This document shows, piece after piece, positions 50,402-64,000 of a DNA stretch of 64,000 nt; position 1 is the first letter of the stretch; every line of letters starts with the position of its first letter. The stretch comes from Litomosoides sigmodontis. Taxonomy: Eukaryota > Nematoda > Chromadorea > Rhabditida > Onchocercidae. Both the position numbers and the translations under genes were made by a program. Location: assembly GCA_963070105.1 (NCBI GenBank), contig OY718806.1, positions 5,477,865 to 5,541,864 on the forward strand, read 5' to 3'. Below the pieces are notes generated by a model, which had not been told where the DNA came from, ran no database searches, and saw only the letters and a program-made list of their open reading frames with translations.

Positions 50402-53400
50402 GCATATAATCGAATTAATTCACTGGACGTGAACAGAATTTAAAGTTATAGAACTAGAGTTTAAATTCAAAGAAAAAACTTACTGTGGTACCACCAGCGA
50501 GAGGTCCCTTTTTAGGAGTAAAATTAGTGATTATAGGATATGGACAAAGCTGAGATCTAAAATGAAACAGTGCTTCATAAAATAAGCAATGAAACAAACC
50601 ATGAAAATACACTGATCTGAGTATCGCTAAATAATATACCTAACCTGTCTAGCCAATAATCCATTTCTGATGTAACTGGGCAATTTTCTTCCCTTGTGCA
50701 TTGTTTCTCAGCTGGACACCAGCCACAGTCATATTTCTCACCACTAAGTACCAAACATAACCCACAGTTTGATGCAAGTGATTCACATTTATACATCACA
50801 ATTCTTATGCCTTCATTGTTGTCTAGTGCAAAACCTCCATTGCGTCCCTCTGAAGACCATATCACCGAAAAATTTGCAATGGCAGTACCATTTCCGGAAC
50901 CCGGTCCATAAAAATCAAATTTCATGTCATCACAACTGAAAAACAATGAGAAAGTTATCACCGAAGAGCATGTAGTACAGGAAAACACTTTCTTTATAAC
51001 GTGAAAACATATAAACACCAAACTTTATCAAAAGCTAAAAAATTTAAATCAAAACTGTGTAAATAAATTAAGATGATTAAACTAACATGATGGTACTATC
51101 TTTTTTTTTTGCTAATCTTTCATGCATACTGTGTTCTATTTTGAACTGACATTTGAAGTCTGTCATAAATTTTCTTGCATTTTCCACCACAACCGATATT
51201 TGGCGATTTTTACCGGAAGCAACAAAAAAATCCCTTTCAGTCGCCACAATGCGAGGACAATGCGACGGTCCTTTCCGACTTGATGGGCCGCTTCTCTGAA
51301 CATTTGTTTATATAAAATGTATTGATTGAATAGATGAAGATTAACAAGTGGGTGATCGCCTGAACAGCCAATATCTATTATGCATGTAAAATTCTTAAAT
51401 TTGAATGGAACCTCAACTCCATTAACCAGCTGCTGAGAACGACAACGATTTTCGGCAGTAGCGCCAGCAACGCACTGATTTGATTCTATACACCAATCAC
51501 ATGGAAATGGACTACTAACACAGGCACTGCAGAATTTAAAACGAGAACAGTCATAAAAAGTAAAGTTGGTGTATGCAAGCGGTGGCCCTTCAATACTGTT
51601 AGAAACCGCAAGCCTAACAACAAGACTGTGTGCATCTGCTGGAATTTCCGGTAAACCATTCGGAGTCGGACATCTGAAACAATCACATGAAGATATATGA
51701 CTAACTGTTGTAGGGTTTGAAATGATAGTATCTATCACAATATAGTCACTAGCCTGATGCGATTGTTTAGACCACCATTTGGCTGCGCAAGTGTTGACAG
51801 TGATCCCAAAGAGCCGAAGTCGAAAACACAAGTTAACTGTCCTCCCAAATTCGGTAAATTTTCGAGTTCGATATCCAAATACGACGCACCTGTCTTTTGC
51901 ATTTTGTCAGGCTCCACCCTACTTATGCTAAAATAATCTTCCAACGTTATATTAACGTTTTCTCTCAAATAGAAAAAATTTTTTCCCAACCAATTAATAG
52001 ATCAGCTGTAGGTTGCTTGCAATGTTTATCTATCTTCTTGTTTAAAATCGAAAGGCATACGCAGGACATCGCCCATTTCGATACGTAAGCCAGTCATGTG
52101 CAGTCGATGGTATGGATTTCGTGCATTCACTTTCTGGAACACATGCGTTATTCAAAACACACCAGCCACAATATGGATCCCGTTGTGCTAAACAACTGCG
52201 ACAGTCACCTGCTCCTCCACATTGGTGAACTTTGACCTTGACTACCTAAAGTAGTGCAGTAAAACGTGTACAAGCTTGACTAAATAATGCACAAGAAATA
52301 ATCCAAAAAGTGTTGTCTGATTGTACGATTAAGCAAAAAAAACAACAGCTTAAAAATTCTTGGGCACAAGTTACTCGCCACAAACCTTTTTCGGTGTAAG
52401 AGCATAAATATAATCGCCAGAGGCATCCAACTCAAGATCTTGAAGTATTGGCTTACCATCGCCGATTTCTAATGAACGATACACGAAAGCAGAACTGCGA
52501 TTCTCTATTACTGCCTAAAATATAAATTGAAGTACAACAAAACTGTTGCCTGGAGTAAACTCAATCAGAATCTAGTAGCCCTTTTTATGTTATGCTATGA
52601 AAATAGGCAGCATTGGATAATAAATGATTGCAATGTATCAAGTGGTACGAACTGCTATTACTCGTATCATGATTAATGTTCCACGTAGTCATTTGCAATC
52701 AAAGCACACACTTAATATCCGGTAGTTGTGTCACTGTTAATAACATTTACTTTAAAAAGTCGTCCATCATGCGTTCCAATGAATGCAACAGTATATGCAC
52801 GCGTTGTGTTCGTTGCAATAGAAGTGAATTGTGAATCATGTGTAATCAAAGCAGCAGTCGCCTCAACTGGAATTTCACCCCCAATATGACTATTCACATC
52901 CTTACCACACAATACTTCTTGTCCCAAATACCTAGTCTTAATGCATCGATCCGTTGACTTGAACCAAGGTAAATTCTGAAAGTGAATAAAGGAAATACCT
53001 ATATGCTTCAATTATAATCAGATGGAAAGGTGAAAGATCATAATATTACTTCGACAGCTCGTAGTCTCAAGGTTTTTGTGTGTTAAAAAAAGCCAAACTA
53101 TTAACCTTATTAGTTTCACCTCTGAAACATAATTCGATATTATTTAAAAAAATTTTTTCCACCATCGCCATGGAATATGCACATATCGCACTCTTTGATG
53201 ACGGTATCGTTTCCTCCAAACTAGATCCTTTTACAAATACTGCATATAGAACATCATCCTCAACACTGCAAAGAAATAGTATAGAATACCCACTACAATT
53301 TCTTGAAACATGAGGTCAGCCAAATTCAACATTCCTTTAACTGCTCTTACATCGTGAGAAATATCTTTAAGACGGAAAGCAACATAAAAATTCTAAAGCA

Positions 53401-55468
53401 CCGAACCTTATACCCAAAGATAACGCCAAATCATATCCCGGCTTCGATAAATATACATCCTGTACGAGATTGTACAGTTCATTTCCGTGTGCGCATTCAA
53501 GTGGAACTTCTGTATAGCTCCAGAAATGAGCATCGCTAGTGCATACTCTAACCATTTTGGAAATGTAAGGCCAGGATCCTTGTGTTGTGTCTCCTTTTGG
53601 CTGTCGCGTCACAAAGTAAGCAAACTTACCACTTTGGAACCCACCAACATACTCAATCCTGAAACATAATGTACCAATCATAACACGCTAACCTGACCGG
53701 AGGTAATAGATACCGGAGGTAAGAAAGACTTGCTTATACGGTCCTCGAAACTTTCGTTCCAATTTGATTTCTGTACCCGTGCCAACCCCTTGTGCAGAAA
53801 CATCGAAAAGACGGCTTTGATCAAGTGACAAGGATGCGACTGCCGGAACATCATCACGAAATGGCCCACCATTTTGCACAAAAGTTGAAGCTACATAAAG
53901 CACATCATCTAAAAGTTGGTTGAAGGAATTTTATACGGACTTAAAGCTTTGTTCGAAAACAATGTTGTGAAAGTTTGCTATCATTTAATAATTGGCCTTT
54001 CAAAGATGTGTTGTGGTAAGAAAAAATACGTATGACAAAATCAGAAAGACAATCACTTTGCATGTTATCATGGCTGGTGAAAGTTCCAACAAATATTACA
54101 GTTGACGAATTTTGATCATTCGCAACAACATGTTGCTGAGATTCTTTGATTACATCTTTTTGATCAATATTATATAAATTGCGCCACCGACATCGGCCCT
54201 ACAGTTCACGAAATTTCACCAAGATGTGATGTGAAGAAAAAAGGTTTTTTGATTAACAGCTCCAAATCTGACCATTTTCAATAAACTAACCAATTTTTTG
54301 TTCTAATCATTACGTTTAATAAAACAAAGCAACAGAAAAGCAAAGAGACATCTGAGGAGAACTAAAAAATTGAAAACCTGGAAGAGACTTGTGCATTCGA
54401 TTAATTTGGAGCTTCTTTCGTAAACAGCCAAACCCTTCGTATAAGAATTTTTTGTCTTCCTGCGTATATTTGAAGATAAGCAGGAAGCTTTATCTAAAAA
54501 CAGTTACCACATATTCAAATATTATTCTTCATAAGATAGATGCCCGAATCTCACTTAGCTGAGAACATATCCGTTATTGATAAATTTATATATTTATTTA
54601 TGTATATGCAATAATGGATATGTTAAAATCTGGCATAAAAATGTACTTGGACATTCAATAGAGTCATCTTCTGGACCAGTTGAAGTGTGCACTTTAACAC
54701 TAAGATCCAAGTGGTTTAAATCGTAGAGATTGTTCACTCCACCAACATACAAACGACCAGTGGATGGATCGATGACCTGAAACTTTAGATGATTGACTTT
54801 TATAAGAAAGAATATTAGTTTGCTAGCTTATCAATTTTTTTCCAAAATCGCTTTCCCTGAGGAGTTTTACTTATGGTGAAGAGGGGTTATGCAAGGACGA
54901 AATTGAACAAACGCGGAAAAATCATGACCTAAATATAAGAAAATCTATTATAAAAACAGACATAATTCAAGTCAATAACGACTAAAAACATGAAATTAGG
55001 CTAAAACTTTATTCTGCACGTTACTGATGAATGGCATATTTCGTTATCATTTAACAGAAGTCGCAATCTTCATAACATCAAAGTTTCATCTTTATAATAT
55101 CTACGTATTATTTAAAATATTCCATTTCTTCCGTTATGTAAATCATCATAACTTACGGTAACAGGTAACAGTTTTTTATGTGTTTACGAGAATAAGTAAT
55201 TTAAGTAACAAAGCACTTTTAGCAAGACAGTGTAAGAAGAAACCATTTTTTCGAACGGAAGGTTTTCGCTGTGAGCATTCGGATTGATGAACTCTGCGAC
55301 GATGTCTTTCGAAGATGGGCTGGCACTTACAGAAGCTGTCCTGGTGATTAACGAGTGGAAAAGCAGCGTTATGGCAAGTAGAAGAATCAGCTTGCGGAAG
55401 ATCAGTATCAGATGAAGAAGGTGCAAAATGTATTGCGATAACTGATGGCGCATCACATCTACTGTCAC
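44250..55468 (-). CDS. Plexin, semaphorin receptor (plexin A-like)
   Basis: Single-pass receptor for semaphorins whose cytoplasmic domain is a Rap/R-Ras-type GAP. More than 25 exons follow plexin order. Exon 1 (55244-55468) has a hydrophobic leader ([14 protein letters not shown]) and joins at 54776 to [20 protein letters not shown], the sema domain start. Sema continues through [12 protein letters not shown] and [23 protein letters not shown] domains: [19 protein letters not shown] (about 52080-52220), [10 protein letters not shown] (about 51480) and [10 protein letters not shown] (about 50700). IPT repeats lie at about 51100-48300. The membrane span is about 48070-48170. The GAP segment has [26 protein letters not shown], arginine-finger motif [10 protein letters not shown] (about 47280), [20 protein letters not shown], the Rho-binding domain (ITQV, INTLAHY), [16 protein letters not shown] with the second Arg, and FMDDQVNDI. 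It ends with a Gly-rich tail and stop at 44250-44252. One intron (45478-45590) starts with GC. Confidence 0.95.
50322..50400. repeat. TA dinucleotide microsatellite in a plexin intron
   Basis: About 40 uninterrupted AT units between the plexin exons ending near 50480 and starting near 50270. Intron-internal simple repeat. Confidence 0.95.
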
Positions 55469-58400
55469 ACTTCATTTCATATCAAAATCAAAACAACTAG
55501 ACAAAAATTTCTGCGTGTTGACCACTGTCTAATGCCTCTCCCAGGTTCCTTGGATTTCCGCTGGGTGCTGATTTCCTCCTCCCTCGCTGGATACCTAAGA
55601 ATAAGGAAGTTTAATGAACATAAAGAATAATGCTCACACATTCAACGCGATGTTAGTAATTAACAATGTGACATGAATTCGAAAATGTTATTAATGTTAC
55701 GACAGCAAAACTAAGAAACTAAATTTCTTGAAATAATCCTCTACCTTTCCCTCCTGAAACAACACAGGTTACATTATCCAGGACCCAGAAGTTTCATATT
55801 CTCAAATCAATAGTTACCTCTATACTTTTTTGTTATGAAGTAAATCTCTATGAATCATATAAAATACATAAATTATCAGTTTGAACATGACTTTAACCGT
55901 CGGTTATAATGTGTAACGGTATTATCCATTCAAATACATTACTGCAGAAGGGGGGAATTCCTTGACGGCGATATTGATGAACTTTAGTGACACCATCTTT
56001 CTACTACGGGAAGCATTATACTATCAAGAAACATTGTACTATCGTATTATCAAGAGGAGAATGAGAGGTGAATACCTCTCACTTTCGTCTTGATAATATT
56101 AAAGTTCCATAAGACGTTTTTGTAAAGAAAAATTCTATATTCCAATAGGCAATCCGTCTAAATAGTTTATACTTCCAATAAAATACTGCCAATCCAAACA
56201 ACTTCTTGAAATATTAATCTGAGTTTGCAACTAAGTCACTCTATATTTTTAAAATCAGTTTACTTGAGATATTAACAAACAGCTTTTTTTGTAATTTAAA
56301 TTCATGGATTTTAGACAGTAAAAAACATTTTTCCCAGCGCACTTAACAAAATATACACCACTAAAAGGAATGAACTGGAATATAACATGATAAATGGGTT
56401 CAGCATGCCGCTGTCGCACATTTTTCGAATAAAAATTAGATGTTTGGAACTATTATTGGCGATCAAACGAAGAATCGCTTCGCATATAACAAGCACAAAG
56501 TAGAGTGAAAGTAGCGCATTTCTAGTAATTTTGAAAGTTATAAATCATCTGCAGTTATAAAAAAGACCTATTAATGCAGCATCAGGATAACAACTGAAAT
56601 CTTCACATATATTTTTAGGATTAACACATTTTACAAGTTCGATCCATATCCACACACTACGCTCTCGAAAAACTTTGCTTTCACCTCTGAATTTGCTAAA
56701 CCTGGAGAAATAACAAATTCTCCATTGAAATTTCTAGAAATTTACATATCTAGCTAAGAAAAAAAATGTGATTGAAAGTAACAATTACGGAAAGATGAAG
56801 TGCTGGGCAGAGGAGGGAATACTAATAGACATGATTTGTGGAGGAAGACAGCAGGAGAAACGACATCTGCTAACCAAATTTGAGCACCACTAGACAGCTT
56901 TTACTAGCTTCCGATGTAAGTCTTAGCTACGATTAAGGAATGCTGGAATTGCTAATGATATTAAACGAGCAAACCGATGATGCGGCACAGCTTGTTAAAG
57001 AAAATGCACAATCAGCCACATACATCCATCACGGAGATATAGCCTAATTCTCGTCATATTTTACTATGCCCAGTTAAAATTTTTTTGTAAAACCGAACTG
57101 GAAGCACTTTCTGGAATTGCTAGTAATTTTGAAACACTTTCTTGTTCTCCTCTCTTGCAGTAGTGAACAAGTTAAAGGAAACGTTCTCATTTTTCTAGAT
57201 AGAAAGCAATTAGTATATGCAAGAGAAACTATGTCAATGTTAATTACACACATATAGTGGAAAATAAACTGATGCAAAGTTCATTATCGAATTTCTGAGT
57301 TATGAGAGAATTCAAACAGATATGATAAACAGAATGATCATCTTTAGTTAATGTAATTTACCACTCAGTATTTTCATCTTAATTTCAAAAAAAATCTCGT
57401 GAGAATCTGCCGTTGAAATGACAGAGCATGTAAATGCCAGTTATTTAGGACTATGTACATTTGGCCACCGTAAAACACGGAAGAAAAACACGACTCTCAA
57501 AGAAAGAAGAAAGCTCAAATTTAATTTCTCAAGTAAATTGAGATCGTTTCCCCAGATGATGCTAAAAAAATTCCCGAATAAAACAAATATTAAAAACACC
57601 ACGGGGCATAAGAGTAATAAAGGTGAAGTCGTTGTACTACCAAGTTGCAAATATTAAGAAACAGAAAGACGTAAAACCTGCACTACCCCTCACTCTTTAC
57701 TGAAAAATTCGCGGTTCAAAATTTAAGACTATTTTATTACTTAACGGAAAAGTAACTGTGGATTTCATCACAAAACGTGATATCACAATTATAAGGGAAC
57801 AAAGAACAAAATTTAAATGACAATTCTCAGAAGCCCTTATTAACTTTGGAAGCTTTATACATACAATCATTAAACAAATGCTCTATTAGAAACCATAAAA
57901 GGAAAAATTATTTGAATTTAAATTACACAAAATTTTTGGAACAAATATCCGAAAAATCCACTCAAAGAAACAAAGTTGGAAAGAATATAAACGATGGACT
58001 GTCTGAGAAGAGAGAAAATATGAGTAATTGCACTTGCAGAGTGGATATACGAGTAGGACTTACTGAACTTCTGACCAGCAATAGACTATGGGACTAACTG
58101 GTAACTGGAAACATTAATAACAGCCAATGCCTTCCTTTTTTTATACAACTATGCATCATGCGCTATGCCTAAATTGCCCTACACTACTTTCATTATGAGT
58201 CGAGTAAAGGAATAATCAGAACACACGAAACAACAAAATCTCTTTCTGAAATTTTCAATACATAATAAAGACCAACATCATAATGACCACCGCACTTGAT
58301 TACTTGATGCTTTTCAAAACCCTTGAGAAGCGCTATAATTCTACTCACCGCAACGGCTTGTGCAAAACAAATTTCCACCTAATTAGTAATAGTGATAATA

Positions 58401-58730
58401 CGCACCAGCAGATCACCTCCTAGAATTACCGCTAACCTTAGGAAATGATTATGAAAACAAAATATAGAAAGAATGCTCCAGTCCCAGCCAACAATTTTCA
58501 TGAGAACAATTATTAAAGCATGTAATAACTCACTGTATTTTTCTCACAATCAAAGTGAGCTGCACATCTAAAAATCCCGAGAACTGTGAGAACGAATCCG
58601 ACAAACACATATTGACGCAGGCGAAAGGCGAAAGTGATGAATGCGGTCAGCACTTGGCAACTGTGCTTATTAATCACGGCACACAATTATGACAATGACT
58701 GACATACGCACACGCACACATGCATCTGCG
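55469..58730. other. Upstream of plexin; no gene seen
   Basis: Presumed plexin promoter near 55470-55900. Short open frames on both strands are lysine/asparagine or phenylalanine/leucine rich and lack conserved motifs or convincing splice sites. Apart from the hairpin at 56045-56098, I see nothing to annotate. Confidence 0.4.
56045..56098. other. Imperfect 54-base inverted repeat (hairpin)
   Basis: Left arm TATTATCAAGA (56045-56055) pairs perfectly with TCTTGATAATA (56088-56098). Inner arms TGAGAGGT (56062-56069) and ACCTCTCA (56074-56081) pair perfectly around a GAAT loop. Between them, four of six positions can also pair in RNA, counting one G-U. The total is about 23 pairs over 54 bases. 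It could be a small structured RNA, a regulatory hairpin or a tiny transposon relic. A related word, ACTATCAAGAAACATTGTACTATCG, lies just upstream. Confidence 0.6.
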
Positions 58731-58731
58731 T

Positions 58732-58753
58732 ACACACACACACACACACACAC
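58732..58753. repeat. CA dinucleotide microsatellite
   Basis: Eleven AC units following a looser CACACGCACACATGC stretch. Confidence 0.9.
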
Positions 58754-59448
58754 GGAATATTAAAAGTGGATGGCAAATAACTGTTGCATTGTTATGCTAA
58801 TTATCACTATTATCAAAGCCACCCACATCAATGAATTTTGTTTTGTAGGAGTGAGAACGCACTTCTCCAACGTCCGACCTAGATTCGCTCTACAGTGATG
58901 AATTACTATAGCTATAACAACTCATCTCACCGATTGGCTCAAATATGCACAGCTCGAGTCATAAGAAACGATCAGAGGCAAACAGAGGCGATTGAAACAG
59001 AATCTAAGTACAGTGATCAAAAGAACTTAATCCAGAAATATGCGTACATTTTCAGCCCTGTATGATTTCGATTGCATGCGCAGAAGCGCTACACTACTGT
59101 CGTTGTTACAGGTCCACCCACCCAGGCAAAAGAATTCACAGCCGCGGTAAAACAGCCGGTAAAAAAAAAGAAACGAGAGACACTACCCGTGGGTTCGGTG
59201 ATTTTTTTCAAATCACCAATGAGGATAGGAAGAGATATTAGTGGAAAGAGGGATTAGATTAGAATGAAGTCGTCAAACAAATTCGATTTGAAGCGGCACC
59301 AGCGCGATAAAGTTTGATGAAGCTAAAGAGAGATGGTCCATGTGGTGCAGCTTCATTCAACGTGCAACTTAACACTTCAATTATAAATCTGATGACACTT
59401 TCATCACTTAATGCAGGAATGATTGCAGAAAACTTAGCGGCTTTGCCA
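58754..59448. other. Spacer with a short basic ORF, not supported
   Basis: A 61-codon plus-strand ORF at 59072-59257 contains KQPVKKKKRETLPVGSVIFF, a nuclear-signal-like basic run. No splice support or homology; I leave it uncalled. Confidence 0.3.
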
Positions 59449-59468
59449 AGAGAGAGAGAGAGAGAAAC

Positions 59469-59500
<32 letters not shown>

Positions 59501-59501
59501 G
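59449..59501. repeat. GA microsatellite
   Basis: Interrupted AG run (AGAGAGAGAGAGAGAAACAG and similar). Confidence 0.9.
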
Positions 59502-59515
59502 AAATTGTGAAATGA

Positions 59516-59547
59516 AATGAAGTGAAGTGAAGTGAAGTGAAGTGAAA
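59516..59547. repeat. AGTGA pentanucleotide tandem repeat
   Basis: Six AAGTG/AGTGA units next to the GA tract; the region 59840-59850 carries another GAAGTGAAGTGGG piece. Confidence 0.85.
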
Positions 59548-59763
59548 ATGTTACTTGTCAGTCAATGAAGCCTTGTTCGCTATTTTAGGAAATTCATATC
59601 GTAAGTTGCGTGAAGGAACTTACATGTCTATATCACCTCTTCATTTTCTGCAGTAAGAAGTGGCAATTGAGCGATAGGTTATATCGCAATTCTTCACTTA
59701 TTTAGCACCAGTAATATATTAGGCCGTCACGATAAAGTAAAAGCATTTAAACAGCGCCTTCAG

Positions 59764-60000
59764 TTAGTATGAGAGTTTACACGGTGAAGCAACAGCAGCA
59801 TACCAACATGTATGTCCAAACATGAAAGCATGAAGTGAAGTGGGAATGAGACGAGCAATGAGATGTTCAAGGAAGACTGCAATCGGATGAGCAATCAGTT
59901 CAAGGATGGTGCGATCGATGACGTCCCTGCGTGATACAACAACGCTACGAGTACCCCACACTCTACTGGCCAATGAGCGGCTGGACACCCACCCTTCCAC
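59764..60000 (-). CDS. Candidate ORF, unrecognised
   Basis: A 78-codon minus-strand ORF with ATG at 60000, GC-richer than its surroundings, with balanced composition (RRDVIDRTILELIAHPIAVF). No family and no splice partners recognised. Several frames are open here, so this is weak. Confidence 0.15.
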   Translation of the reverse strand: MEGWVSSRSLASRVWGTRSVVVSRRDVIDRTILELIAHPIAVFLEHLIARLIPTSLHAFMFGHTCWYAAVASPCKLSY

Positions 60001-60051
60001 TGCTAAATAGACAACAGTCGCACCGGTACGATATGCGTGTAATGCAACCTA

Positions 60052-60102
60052 TACACATATACACATACACACACAGACACAGACAGACACACACACACAC
60101 CC
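60052..60102. repeat. CA-rich microsatellite with CAGA variants
   Basis: ACACATACACACACAGACACAGACAGACACACAC and similar, an interrupted CA/CAGA tract. Confidence 0.85.
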
Positions 60103-63100
60103 TACGCAGACCTACCTACTAATAAATCAATAATAGTGGTTCCACTCATACACAGACGTCGAATGAGTCAGTCGGTTACTGAGTGGACAGTCAGTTGGAG
60201 GGCTAGTCAATGTATGCAGTCAGAGGTGGGTGAGTGGGATCCGAATGGGAGCGGGTCAGTTCGGACCGTCTACTCATTATTCTACTAAGACTAATTTACA
60301 TCCATAGGCTTGGGAATTGAGCCTTGAAAGACCTTTTATGAGAGGGAGTGGATAAATATTTCAACACCTCTACCCTCCTATGCAAATCAGAGCTGTGGTT
60401 GAGCGCACGTAATTGGAGGATGATTCACGTTACTTTACGCCTTATGCCTACTATAAAGAAACAGGGTGGAAAGAGTCGAGTGACTGTGTTATCACTGGAA
60501 GATATTGAGATCGCGAGCGCGCGAGGGTGGAAAGATAAAGCAGAGGCTTGATCTGGATATTATACGTATGAGGAAAGCTCGCTAACATCTACCTGTAGTA
60601 GTAAGCTATTACAGTGATTAAATGCTAAGAGCGGAAATGCTTGGATGAGGTTGCTGTTACGGCTGAAATTGTTTACCTCTTATCAAAGACATCAAGAATA
60701 TTGCAAGCAGTGAATTCACAAAAGTCGCAAAAATGGGAATGGAATGAATTCAGTGAATGCAATGGATTCGTTAAATTCATTCTTTATTTACTAATTAATA
60801 GCTAAAATCAGTGAGTAAGAAAATGTGTTGCTAAGAATACCGGCACTCAAACAACTCATTGTTGTGGACGATAAATCAAACCCGATTGTGAAATCTCCTT
60901 GTTTTGTTGCTGAAATGGAACCAAAGTTCCGAAGAGGAGTAGCGTTATAAAAATGTGCTCAGGTTCGCACAGTTCGGCCGAAGGAAGTCCGTAACTTACC
61001 AAGTGATCAGTGGAAGTGGGAGCGACAAATTCCTTCTGGAGATGTCACCTTCCTTCCATCCTTATCTTGTATTTCTAAAACTGACTTTTCTTTTCGCATG
61101 CTATTCCTTTCCGCATTTTCAATTCAATGAAAGGTGACAAAACTTAAGTGTTTTAAAAGAGCATAAAATATTACAAAATAAGTCACATATTTTGTGGAAA
61201 AAAATAATACAAGCCAATTAAACTATACCCAACCCAATGCTACTGCGGTTAGTATTCAATTCATTTCTACAAATTTCCTCAAGCAAATCGTGCTGGTAGA
61301 ATTCCACGCCACCAAACAAATGTGATGCATCACTCCTGATGTATCAGGAAACTGGAAATATCGTTTAAATACGGGTTATAGACCTCTCTCTCTCATTTGC
61401 CTTATCACAGTCAGTGAAATCCTCTAGTGATAATTTGTAAATTCATTAGCCCTTACATTGACATAGCCAACAGCGACAGCTTGCCCTCCTTGCATTTAGG
61501 TGCGGAAAGAAAGCGCTAAAAACTCTTATGAGCTGATAATATGCATGGTTGTATGGATAAAAAAATATCCTATTAAGTAAATAAATAAATATGCAATGAA
61601 TTCACACTGTGTTAGTGTTAGGTTTTGGTTGTCTCATCAACCGGAAACACATTCAAAATCATTAACTACAAGGAGGAACTTTTTTTCTAAAGACTGAAAT
61701 GCTCTACTTGAAAAGGGCTGGGGAAAGTTGAAATGAATTAATTTGCTTGCTATTTCATCACTGAAACCTTATTTCTCCACACTTTCGCTCGCTCGCCTTT
61801 GTATTTTTTTATATTATTAAAATCCTGATTGATCAAATAAACGTTTGGGAATGACATGTTTTTCTTTACTACCAGTTCGTAATACATCTCGGAGTGGATT
61901 TCTTAAATTAACGTAACATATTATGCGTTGCAAACTAACAGATATCGTAATATCAGTGGTGACAATTTCTTTGCAAGACATATAAAATCCTCCAACACTT
62001 TAACTGCAGTAGTATTAACTAGGCGGAATTACACAATTATTACATTACTTGGGAACAATGCAGGAGCATTACACTGGCTAATAGTAATTAAAGCTCAATG
62101 AGAAATCATGTATTGCTGTATGGTTTTTTTTTCCGTCGGGGCACACAATTACCGCTCAAATGTCGGTCGAAGTTTAATCTTTCAGAAGTTACCGTCATTT
62201 CTTTCTGCAATTTTTCTTCTCAACTTGTGCGAAGCTAACAGCCACCGATTTTGTATAAACCATAAATATAGCTTAACAGCACTCAAACATTCCGTATTAG
62301 AACATCAAATGCAAACTTCAGTTATTTCTACAACACTTTATTCATATAAATGCATAAATTTATCCTTATATGTTCGAAAAAAAATTGATGTCTAAAAAGA
62401 CAATATTTCGTATCTACAGATAATAGTGAATCGTAAATTTAAACATTGATCTGATCCTAATATAATCTATAAACACCAAAAACCACGAACTTGATAAAAG
62501 AAGCGTGAAAGGGACACGCAAGTATTCCCATTATTAAATACTCACAGATACTATGTATTGCAAACCTTGTTTTTTCATCCATAAGTATGAGAACTAAAGG
62601 AATCCAACTTATCTTCTAAGGTTTGTTTTTCAGTTGGATGGACATGGCTAACATTATAATCGCTTTAAAACTAGCGGAATTTTTCTATCCATTTCTTTGC
62701 AACCACCAAGAATACCAAACTTTCTTAACCTCTACAAAATGCTCAACTGAATTTCATAAAAAAATTATGCTAAATGATGATGCATATGCTCAGCATTTGC
62801 ACCTCCCTCACCGATACTGTATAATTTGTAACTTCAATTTTCAACTTCCACCACGATGTGCGTCGATTTCCCTAAGAAATTGGGATGATCTGTCAAAAAC
62901 TCGAAATAAGGTCGACACAAATTAGAGAGATCTGTAAATCATTCGTTACTTCATTAGTAAGAGGAATGGTTTACAACTGCCTAGCCCTCTGCTTTTTTCA
63001 ATTCTGATATCATACAATACGATTAACGTGCTTTCGTAACTTGATCACCGCTAGCATAACCGTACTCATAACCTTTGATATATTAATTACTTCATTATGT

Positions 63101-64000
63101 GCATTCTCGTTTCAAGATGCCGCTTTAACTTCAATCCTCACTGACTGTAAACTCTCCTTAACTTCTTATTTACTTGTAACCAAACTCTAGCATTTGACCT
63201 GGATCATTAAGTAACCCATTCCTACACTTACGCTTAAATATATATACGAATCCTTTGATGGAGGAAAGCAACGATAACAGTATTTATTGTAGGAGCTAAC
63301 AATCAACAATTAACGACAGTCGACAACAACGGGCAATATTCAAAGTCAATTTCAATTTCCAATCCACCTCGTACTTACTTCCTAACTGCGATCAAATCCC
63401 GTTGTACCACAAGCACCATTTCAGTCCTACTTATATTCTAAACTAATTCACATAGTGCTAATCCACTATTGTAAACGGTAGTTAAAACGGCAGTTATTGT
63501 AAACAAAGTAGTTATCCGTACTAATCTTCGGATGCATAAATATTCGTGTATCTAGCAAGAAATTCTCTAAATTCACAACATGAACAAAGAAACAAACAAT
63601 ACTATACATAAGAGATTCTCCATTCTAAAACATTTCATAATTATATAACACTTTAAAACACCATAATTGATGAAGGGAGGAGGTCTGTGAAAGTGTAAGC
63701 ATCGGGTGTGATAACCTTCACGAGTCATAAACTTTTTAATCAAAAAAAACCAGAAATCTCAACTTTTCCATACCACGAAATTTTGGCATATTTCTTCAAG
63801 TTCGTATTATATGAGTAGCCTCCTGAATCAAGTAGCCTACTTGATTTAGCATTGCTCGATACTGTACATTTTGCGTAGTAAGAATTAGAATTAGTCGCAC
63901 TAAGTGATAAAGCAACTGTAGACTATTTCAAATAAACACTAATCAAAAACAATTACAAGATGCTTGAGAGTTCCTTTTATTTATGAGGTTAATTACGCTT
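60103..64000. other. No supported genes
   Basis: AT-rich sequence with short open frames such as 62108-62395 and 62623-62925 on the plus strand, neither with conserved motifs or good splice junctions. From 60480 to 60560 it is purine-rich. No RNA gene, repeat family or mobile element could be recognised. Confidence 0.4.

Overview
This window is nuclear DNA from a nematode. It is AT-rich, has many short to medium introns with TTTCAG-type acceptors, and its best matches by eye are nematode-style versions of conserved animal genes. A spirurid or filarial-like worm is my guess, not a proof. I built the gene models by reading conserved protein segments on each strand and joining them only at GT-AG (twice GC-AG) junctions that keep the frame. 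For four genes the full exon set sums to a multiple of three.

Layout. Minus strand: Sec61 alpha (40-2107, cut by the window edge), a Hedgehog-acyltransferase-like MBOAT enzyme (3783-7097), a CAMLG/GET2-like tail-anchor insertion factor (12728-14094) and VPS16 (14810-20995). Plus strand: the ArfGAP scaffold GIT (21991-27446), divergent from VPS16. Minus strand again: a Regnase/RDE-8-like NYN-domain protein (29168-32548), an LRRC20-like leucine-rich-repeat protein (35537-36580) and a complete plexin semaphorin receptor (44250-55468). Several weaker gene candidates lie between these. The last 8.5 kb (55469-64000) has simple repeats and one strong hairpin but no gene I can support.

Functions. 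Sec61 alpha, the MBOAT enzyme and the CAMLG-like factor all act at the ER membrane (co-translational import, lumenal protein acylation, tail-anchored protein insertion). VPS16 serves endolysosomal tethering. GIT and plexin both feed small-GTPase control of adhesion and cell or axon guidance. I see no operon; gene spacing is hundreds of bases to kilobases.

Most notable: a NYN nuclease domain whose usual catalytic aspartate is asparagine; an almost pure AAT array of about 720 bp; a hidden six-exon CAMLG/GET2-like gene that no single long ORF reveals; two GC-AG introns; a near-perfect 54-base hairpin at 56045-56098; and several unrecognised coding-like stretches. No CRISPR array, tRNA, rRNA, viral gene or recognisable transposon ORF was seen.
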